Of a stretch of DNA of 64,000 nucleotides, positions 50,968 to 64,000 are shown one piece after another (the first letter of the stretch is position 1; each line of letters starts with the position of its first letter). The stretch comes from Croceicoccus mobilis (lineage in GTDB: Bacteria; Pseudomonadota; Alphaproteobacteria; Sphingomonadales; Sphingomonadaceae). The DNA lies in the NCBI RefSeq assembly GCF_001661965.1, contig NZ_LYWZ01000023.1, positions 62,001 through 126,000 of the forward strand. Reading direction: 5' to 3'. A program made the translations under genes and the position numbers. Under the pieces are notes generated by a model. That model was not told the DNA's origin. It worked only from the letters and a program-made list of their open reading frames with translations, and searched no databases.

Positions 50968-51046
50968 TCGCTTCGTCTAGGAAGCGGCGGGCGAACCGAC
51001 AACTGCTAATTCGCGCCCGTTGCCACCAGAGGGTGCGAAAGCGGGG

Positions 51047-53371
51047 TCAGGCCGCATTGGTGAGGCGCCGCGTGCCGCGCCGCCAGTCGTCGTCGCGCTT
51101 GCCCTCGAACGGGCGACCATCGCTCAATTCCTCCACGTTGAAGGGGTAGGAGATGTAGAAACCCTGCACTTCGGTCACGCCCGCACCCTGCAGCCAGTTG
51201 AGCTGCTCCTCGCGCTCGATCCCCTCGGCCACCGTATCTATGCCCAGCGTCCCTGCGAGCGAGGTGACGGCACGGATGATCGCCTGACAATCCTCGCGCC
51301 GTTCGAGATCGTTCACGAAGCACTTGTCGATCTTGATCTTGTCGAAAGGAAAGCTGCGCAGGTAATTCAGCGAGGAATAGCCCGTCCCGAAATCGTCAAG
51401 CGAGATGCGCACGCCAAGGTCGCGGATCTTGTGCAGGGTCGCGATATTGACCTCCGAATCCTGCATCAGCACATTCTCGGTGATCTCCAGTTCGATCCGC
51501 GAAGGATCCATGCCCGTTTCCGCGATGGAATTGATCAGCATGGGCAAGAGACGCGCGCTCCTCAGCTGGATCGGCGAAAGATTGATCGCAACGCGCTGAC
51601 CGTCGCGCCAGCCTGCTGCCTGTTTGATCGCATTGCGCATGATCCATTCGCCCAATGGGATGATCAGGCCCGTATCCTCGGCAATGGGGATGAATTCGCC
51701 GGGCATGACAACGCCGAAACGCGGATGTTCCCAGCGGACCAGCGCCTCGAAACCTGCGATCCTGCCATTTTCGATTTTGATCAACGGCTGGAAATGGAGC
51801 GCGAATTGCCCTTCCTGTATCGCTGTGCGCAGGTCCGCCTCAAGCGCGGCACGTTCGCGTTCCTTTTCCTCCATCCACGGCTCGAACTGCGCAAAACAGG
51901 AACGCCCCCGCGCCTTTGCGGCATAAAGCGCAAGGTCGGCCTGGCGAAGCAGGTCGTCGGCCTTGCCGCCCTGCCCCTTGAAAAAGGCGACGCCGACGCT
52001 GGTCGAGATATTGAGTTTCTGGCCTTCGATCCGGAAAGGCTCGACGATCGCGGCGACGATGCGCTCGGCCACGTTCAATGCCTCTTCCCGGTCACGGAAC
52101 CGGGTCAGCAACACTGCGAATTCGTCACCGCCGAGCCGCGCGACGAGATCATGGCCTTTGACCTTGCTTGAAATCCGGCGCGCCGCCTCTGTCAGCAAGA
52201 GATCGCCGCAGCTGTGACCAAGCGTGTCGTTGATCGACTTGAAATGATCGAGGTCGAGATAGAGCAGCGCACAGATATCGCCGCTGCGCTGCCGGGCAAG
52301 CTGGCCTGAGAGGGTCTCCCCGAAGAGGAAGCGGTTCGCAAGCCCTGTCAGTCCGTCGTGATGCGCCATGAAAGCGACGCGCTGTTCGGTCCGGCGGCTG
52401 GCCGTCACATCACGGGCGACCCCGCGGATCGTGCCGTCGTCACGCGGCGTTGCCGACAGCGTCCACCAACGGCCATTGTCAAAGCCGTCAAGCTCCAGCG
52501 TGATATCGCGGAATGGTTCGCGCCGCAGCAGGCGGGAGGCAAGCTGCTCACGCTGCATCCCGGCGCGGAACAGCCCCACAATTTCGCGACCCTCGATCTC
52601 GCTCTTGGGCCGGCAGGCGGCTTCGCTGAAGCGGTCGGATACATCGATGAGACAGCCCGAACCATCCACCTGCCAGAGCCAGTCGGCGCTCTGTGCCTCA
52701 TAGTCGTGCAGCAGCATGCGGATCGTTTCGGTGTTTTCGCCGACAGTGAATTCGGCTTTGAAGCGGGCCTCGTAATCGGCGGCATCGACGCGGATGCAGT
52801 GAAGCACGACCAGCGCATAAAACACGAGGACCGACATGGCGGCGAGATCCGCATGCCCGCCGCGCAGCAGCCCCGCCACGCATCCGCCAGCGGCAAGCGA
52901 AACGGTAAGCGCGATGCCCACCGTGGGCATGGACCTGAGATTAACCGTCGAGGCCGTCAACATACCGGCCAGCAGAACGCAGATCGTGACCAGCGCGGCA
53001 AGGTCGAGCATCGTCCCGATGAAGCCTAGTCCCAGCCCCCAGAACAGCGCATCGGCAAAGGCCAGCACATGGGCAAGCCCTACCTGTTTGCGGATATAGC
53101 CGAAATCGATCGTGTCATGCTGGATGCGCCCGGCCTGCCACACCCGCGCCACGCTGATTACCCCGATGATCGCCGGCCACAGCGCACACAGCCCATGCCA
53201 GAGCGAATGCGTCTGCATCGGAGCGATGGCGCAGGCGATCATCGCCGAAAGGCCGCTCAACATGGCCGCTATGGGTGCGCGCGTGGCATAATCCGCCAAT
53301 CGCCGCGCAAGCAGCAATTCGTCGCGGCTGAAAACCGCTTCCTGCTTTGCCCCCATTATCCGCCCAATCAT
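51047..53371 (-). CDS. Membrane-anchored PAS/GGDEF/EAL c-di-GMP regulator
   Basis: The 774-residue protein starts with about six membrane helices (residues 36-195). A PAS-like sensor follows (about 220-320), then an intact GGDEF domain (GGDEF at 414-418) and an EAL domain (EAL at 542-544) with LEITENVL, LDDFGTGYSSL and KIDKCFV. Both diguanylate cyclase and phosphodiesterase activities look possible. The product-inhibition I-site before GGDEF reads KGHD instead of RxxD, so feedback may be weakened. It lies between nadE and the rpoC terminator. Net activity cannot be predicted. Confidence 0.92.
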   Translation of the reverse strand: MIGRIMGAKQEAVFSRDELLLARRLADYATRAPIAAMLSGLSAMIACAIAPMQTHSLWHGLCALWPAIIGVISVARVWQAGRIQHDTIDFGYIRKQVGLAHVLAFADALFWGLGLGFIGTMLDLAALVTICVLLAGMLTASTVNLRSMPTVGIALTVSLAAGGCVAGLLRGGHADLAAMSVLVFYALVVLHCIRVDAADYEARFKAEFTVGENTETIRMLLHDYEAQSADWLWQVDGSGCLIDVSDRFSEAACRPKSEIEGREIVGLFRAGMQREQLASRLLRREPFRDITLELDGFDNGRWWTLSATPRDDGTIRGVARDVTASRRTEQRVAFMAHHDGLTGLANRFLFGETLSGQLARQRSGDICALLYLDLDHFKSINDTLGHSCGDLLLTEAARRISSKVKGHDLVARLGGDEFAVLLTRFRDREEALNVAERIVAAIVEPFRIEGQKLNISTSVGVAFFKGQGGKADDLLRQADLALYAAKARGRSCFAQFEPWMEEKERERAALEADLRTAIQEGQFALHFQPLIKIENGRIAGFEALVRWEHPRFGVVMPGEFIPIAEDTGLIIPLGEWIMRNAIKQAAGWRDGQRVAINLSPIQLRSARLLPMLINSIAETGMDPSRIELEITENVLMQDSEVNIATLHKIRDLGVRISLDDFGTGYSSLNYLRSFPFDKIKIDKCFVNDLERREDCQAIIRAVTSLAGTLGIDTVAEGIEREEQLNWLQGAGVTEVQGFYISYPFNVEELSDGRPFEGKRDDDWRRGTRRLTNAA

Positions 53372-53488
53372 GCTGCGTTCGTCGGTTAGGAGGACAGGCT
53401 AACCGTGAATGGTAAAACCGCCGTAAAATGGCGAAAACCCAATTCTTCCAGACGATTGGCAAAAGGCTGCTTTGAAATTTACATAAAG

Positions 53489-53532
53489 AAATCCCCGCAA
53501 TCGGATCGGTTTGATCACAATTGCGGGGATTT
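53489..53532 (-). terminator. Rho-independent terminator of rpoBC
   Basis: A perfect 12-bp inverted repeat (AAATCCCCGCAA at 53489-53500 with TTGCGGGGATTT at 53521-53532) encloses a 20-base loop. On the minus strand it is followed by TCTTTATG. It starts 55 bp after the rpoC stop. Confidence 0.85.
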
Positions 53533-53586
53533 TCATATTCTGTGCAGGGACCGTCCCGTGGGAAGGCCCCTGTCAGGATTTGGCTA

Positions 53587-57891
<4,305 letters not shown>

Positions 57892-57968
57892 TTTTCAAAT
57901 CCCTATGAGGGGAAAATCGTCTAGGTGGCGGGGGAAGGCGGCGGTCAGTCGACCGCCGCCTGTATCCC

Positions 57969-62141
<4,173 letters not shown>

Positions 62142-62515
62142 AAGAGAGAGAGCCTCTTTGCCTTAAAGATTGCGGACCGGGCGCATGCGATTCGCCGGGG
62201 GTGAGTCGCACGGCCTTGAATTTCGTCTCGCGTGTGAGTTCCCAACGACAAAAGGCCGCATCGCGCACGAAATCCCGCCGAAATCGGCGAGTCGTGGCCA
62301 GCAGCCGTCGCGTCGTTGTGGATCGTCCCGCTTCCATTCCTCGGCATGCCTACGCGCAAAGGCCGCCTTGCTCGAAACTGTCGGACAGGCGGCGATATAG
62401 GAGCACGTCCGCCCGCTGTCAAAGGGTTGCCGCGGCGCTTTTCGCGCATCGATTCGGCAATTTGCACCGGTCGCGCTGCCAGATGCATCGGATTTTTCGT
62501 AAAACAATCAGCGCC
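62142..62515 (-). promoter_or_regulatory. rpoB leader and upstream region, no gene seen
   Basis: This stretch between rpoB and the divergent cassette has several overlapping short open frames but none with a ribosome binding site or recognisable product. It should contain a roughly 250-base rpoB leader, from the promoter at 62394-62422 to the start codon, with AAGAGG and CT-rich DNA just before the ATG. Confidence 0.55.
62394..62422 (-). promoter_or_regulatory. Likely sigma-70-type promoter for rpoBC
   Basis: On the minus strand a perfect -35 TTGACA (62417-62422) is separated by 17 bases from TATATC (62394-62399). Transcription would start near 62387, leaving a leader of about 245 bases before the rpoB ATG. 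Confidence 0.6.
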
Positions 62516-62532
62516 ATATCGTTTTTCGATAT
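62516..62532 (+). promoter_or_regulatory. Operator-like inverted repeat 1 (ATATCG-N5-CGATAT)
   Basis: A perfect 6-bp inverted repeat with five T between the arms. It has the same geometry as the repeat 17 bp downstream and lies upstream of the DUF2975/XRE cassette. Confidence 0.5.
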
Positions 62533-62533
62533 T

Positions 62534-62548
62534 TATCGATTGACGATA
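62534..62548 (+). promoter_or_regulatory. Operator-like inverted repeat 2 (TATCG-N5-CGATA) over a TTGACG -35
   Basis: The 15 bases TATCGATTGACGATA hold a perfect 5-bp inverted repeat, and its centre includes a possible -35 (TTGACG at 62540-62545) for the small-ORF/DUF2975/XRE unit. A regulator bound here would block that promoter. Confidence 0.5.
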
Positions 62549-62567
62549 TGGCGGCTATGACTTATTG

Positions 62568-62579
62568 AATATCGATATT
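62568..62579 (+). promoter_or_regulatory. 12-bp palindrome AATATCGATATT
   Basis: A perfect palindrome built from the same TATCG/CGATA words, 20 bp before the small-ORF start codon. It is the third related element in 64 bp. Confidence 0.45.
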
Positions 62580-62599
62580 GATATTATCGGAGAACGACA

Positions 62600-62734
62600 A
62601 TGAGCACCGCACTTCACCAATCCATCGCCGCCGCTGCCGCGCTTCTCATGGCACTTACCATCTGGGTCCCGACCGTGGCGCCGGCCCCTGCAGGCACGAT
62701 GCTGGCAGTGGCCGCAGCACCGGCCCTGGCCTGA
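62600..62734 (+). CDS. Small hydrophobic Ala-rich protein, 44 residues (unknown)
   Basis: The ORF starts with ATG 8 bases after GGAGA and encodes 44 residues rich in alanine, with a hydrophobic stretch (SIAAAAALLMALTIWV) and a signal-peptidase-like ALA end. It resembles a signal peptide or a single-span membrane peptide. It is the first ORF of the unit that includes the DUF2975 and XRE genes. It could be a leader peptide or a small toxin-like membrane peptide; neither is shown. I do not recognise a family. Confidence 0.55.
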   Translation: MSTALHQSIAAAAALLMALTIWVPTVAPAPAGTMLAVAAAPALA

Positions 62735-62779
62735 AAGCCATCCCTGAATACACTGGCCTGAAGGCCGGCCCTGAATACA
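62726..62779 (+). repeat. Two imperfect 27-bp tandem repeats
   Basis: Copy 1 (62726-62752) and copy 2 (62753-62779) each begin CTGGCCTGAA and end CCCTGAATACA, and differ at only three central bases. Copy 1 covers the stop of the small ORF; copy 2 ends 17 bp before the DUF2975 start codon. Confidence 0.85.
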
Positions 62780-62796
62780 GAAGGGGGAGAATATCC

Positions 62797-63324
62797 ATGA
62801 CCCAATTCCGCAACGACCCGCTGCTCGCCATCGCGCGCTTCCTGCTGACCTTCGGGCTGGCGGTGACAGTCATCGCGCTTGCCGCCATCGCGATCACCAT
62901 TCCGGCCATCGGCATCTTTTACAGCCAGGTGTCGGCGGAGCTGGTCGCCAATGACGCGCCTTCATCGGCCTATTGGGTGATCCTGCTGATGCTGATGCTG
63001 GTGGCGGGCCTCTTGGTCATGGCCTTTTTCTTCATCCGCCACCTGCGCCGCATCGTCGATACCGTGGCGCAAGGCGATCCCTTCGTGCCGATCAACGCCA
63101 CGCGGCTGACCAGCATGGCATGGCTTTCGCTGGGCATGTTCCTGATCGCCATCCCGATCGAGGCAAGTGGCGCATGGCTGTCAGGCGCGGTCGAACATGC
63201 CGAGATGCAAGGGCAAGTCGGTGTCGAGGGCAGCTCGCTTTTCCTCATCCTCACCCTGTTCATCCTGGCCCGCGTTTTCCGCAAGGGCGCCGAGATGCGC
63301 GAAGAGCTGGAAGGAACCGTGTGA
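62797..63324 (+). CDS. DUF2975 membrane protein
   Basis: The 175-residue protein has four membrane segments (about 10-35, 55-80, 104-125 and 145-162), with the DUF2975 spacing and the conserved FFIRHLRRIVDTVAQGDPFVPINATRL segment between helices 2 and 3. Function is not established. Family members are regularly paired with a small YozG-like helix-turn-helix protein, which is what follows here with a one-base overlap (TGATG). AGGGGGAGA precedes the ATG. The pair may form a membrane-associated regulatory module. Confidence 0.85.
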   Translation: MTQFRNDPLLAIARFLLTFGLAVTVIALAAIAITIPAIGIFYSQVSAELVANDAPSSAYWVILLMLMLVAGLLVMAFFFIRHLRRIVDTVAQGDPFVPINATRLTSMAWLSLGMFLIAIPIEASGAWLSGAVEHAEMQGQVGVEGSSLFLILTLFILARVFRKGAEMREELEGTV

Positions 63325-63569
63325 TGGCGCCCAAGTCGAACAGCGAAACGGAAGGACATGGTATCGTGGTGAAACTGGATGACCTTCTTTACGAACGCCG
63401 CATGACCCTGACCGAACTGGCGGAACGAGTCGGCCTCACTCTCGCCAATCTGTCGATCCTGAAAACCGGCAAGGCCAAGGCAATCCGCTTCTCCACACTG
63501 GAGGCGATCTGCCGGGAACTGGACTGCCAGCCGGGTGACCTGCTCGGGTATGAAGCGGCAGCAGAATAA
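63324..63569 (+). CDS. Small XRE-family (YozG-like) helix-turn-helix regulator
   Basis: The 81-residue protein is a single Xre-type helix-turn-helix: DLLYERRMTLTELAERVGLTLANLSILKTGKAKAIRFSTLEAICREL, split here into a first helix pair and a recognition helix around SILKTGKA, with a CQPGDLLGY end typical of the YozG group. It should bind DNA as a dimer. The inverted repeats in front of the cassette are the obvious candidate target. Translation is coupled to the DUF2975 gene. Confidence 0.88.
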   Translation: MAPKSNSETEGHGIVVKLDDLLYERRMTLTELAERVGLTLANLSILKTGKAKAIRFSTLEAICRELDCQPGDLLGYEAAAE

Positions 63570-63590
63570 GCCCCTTACATCATCCAAAGC

Positions 63591-63616
63591 GACCGGGCAG
63601 GGCAATCTGCCCGGTC
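63591..63616 (+). terminator. Terminator-like 10-bp stem after the XRE gene
   Basis: GACCGGGCAG (63591-63600) and CTGCCCGGTC (63607-63616) form a perfect 10-bp stem with a 6-base loop, 21 bp after the XRE stop. It is followed by GAGCCTTTC, so the T run is weak. Confidence 0.6.
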
Positions 63617-63937
63617 GAGCCTTTCAGGAGAGGCTTGTGATCGCCCAGTCGAAACACCCCATGGCCGCGATCCGCTTGACTTTCCCGCGTCCACACGCCA
63701 AAGGCCCGCCCGACCGATGACGCATTGCGCGGATTCGGTCATCCGTCCGAGACAGTTGGTGACCGGAATATGCCGGTCTTAATTTCCAGCCTAGACGGGG
63801 AAACGAGATTTTCGCGGCCCCGATTGCTTCATGCGATCACTGCCGCACTCCGCGCCTTTCAGCGCACTCCTTCCCTGATCGTACGGACTCGCCTGCGCCG
63901 ACCGGCAGCAATGCCGCACGCGTGGACACAATGAGCC

Positions 63938-63965
63938 GATCATGCGCGCCCCGGCGGGCATGATC
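63938..63965 (+). promoter_or_regulatory. Inverted repeat just before the last gene
   Basis: GATCATGC (63938-63945) and GCATGATC (63958-63965) are a perfect 8-bp inverted repeat with a 12-base GC-rich centre, 7 bp before the AAGGAG of the partial gene. It could be an operator or a leader hairpin controlling translation. Confidence 0.4.
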
Positions 63966-63983
63966 ATATGTGAAGGAGTAAGC

Positions 63984-64000
63984 ATGGATCGTTCGCAGAA
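63984..64000 (+). CDS. Start of an unidentified gene (cut by window edge)
   Basis: An ATG at 63984 follows a strong AAGGAG (63973-63978) and reads MDRSQ before the window ends. Too little is present to name the product. Confidence 0.5.

Larger units (their letters stand above)
63570..63983. other. Intergenic region without a convincing gene
   Basis: This 414-bp stretch has only short open frames (the longest about 69 codons at 63725-63934) without ribosome binding sites or recognisable motifs. It contains a strong inverted repeat at 63591-63616 and another at 63938-63965, plus the ribosome binding site of the last gene. Confidence 0.5.

Noticed and set aside
62362-62393. GCCGCC/GGCGGC stem near the rpoB promoter as a leader attenuator
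   Set aside because: One arm lies between the -10 box and the predicted start site, so it would not be transcribed as a full hairpin.
62163-62507. Short minus-strand open frames upstream of rpoB
   Set aside because: They overlap the likely rpoB promoter and leader, have no conserved content and no clear ribosome sites.
63725-63934. 69-codon plus-strand open frame before the last gene
   Set aside because: No ribosome binding site, no recognisable features, and composition unlike neighbouring genes; left as intergenic.

Overview
The window looks like chromosomal DNA from a high-GC, aerobic alphaproteobacterium, most likely a member of the Sphingomonadales. The grounds are the style of the rpoB, rpoC, glnD, lgt and petABC genes, a TonB-dependent receptor of sphingomonad type with an AQ-ending signal peptide, an FNR-like regulator of the alphaproteobacterial kind, and dense genes with few gaps. 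I saw no IS element, prophage, integrase or CRISPR array.

Layout. 0.0-1.0 kb: modB (cut by the window edge) and modA, molybdate uptake. 1.2-3.5 kb: flavin reductase, FNR-type regulator and LD-carboxypeptidase. 3.5-10.0 kb (minus strand): NCS2 permease, 8-oxoguanine deaminase, a secreted NUP-family nucleoside protein and a TonB-dependent receptor. 10.1-14.6 kb: an exported adenosine deaminase, a divergent LysR regulator, then a phosphoribosyltransferase, a LOG-family nucleotide hydrolase and a VOC protein. 14.6-35.3 kb (minus strand): a 19-gene run that is almost certainly one transcription unit. Sixteen of its 18 junctions overlap and the other two are 2 and 12 bp. 35.4-37.6 kb: Rrf2 regulator, homocysteine S-methyltransferase, DUF302 protein and tRNA-Gly(TCC). 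37.7-42.7 kb: petABC (cytochrome bc1), a MidA-like methyltransferase and lgt. 42.9-53.4 kb: glnD, a threonine-aldolase-like enzyme, a secreted intradiol-dioxygenase-like lipoprotein, gltX, nadE and a GGDEF/EAL protein. 53.6-62.1 kb: rpoC and rpoB. 62.6-63.6 kb: a tiny ORF, a DUF2975 membrane protein and an XRE regulator behind a cluster of inverted repeats. The first codons of one more gene lie at the right edge.

How the genes fit together. The 3.5-35.3 kb region reads as a purine scavenging and catabolism locus running from the outer membrane to oxalate. A TonB receptor and exported deaminase and nucleosidase-like proteins would release bases outside the inner membrane, and NCS2 and AzgA permeases would import them. 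8-oxoguanine, guanine and adenine deaminases and molybdenum xanthine dehydrogenase (XdhABC) would make urate. PuuD, UraH and UraD give allantoin, PuuE gives allantoate, and an AllC-like amidohydrolase gives ureidoglycine. PucG transaminates ureidoglycine to oxalurate plus glycine, an AtzE-like amidase with HpxZ would cleave oxalurate, and HpxW would convert oxamate to oxalate. Enzyme names are family assignments read from sequence; the chain itself is inferred.

The most interesting regulatory observation is a 26-bp dyad with the same half-sites and a conserved centre, found once before the LysR gene (11964-11989) and once before the first gene of the 19-gene run (35361-35386). In both places it ends about 40 bp before the start codon. 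A second possible new module is the 62.5-63.6 kb DUF2975/XRE cassette with its TATCG-N5-CGATA repeats.
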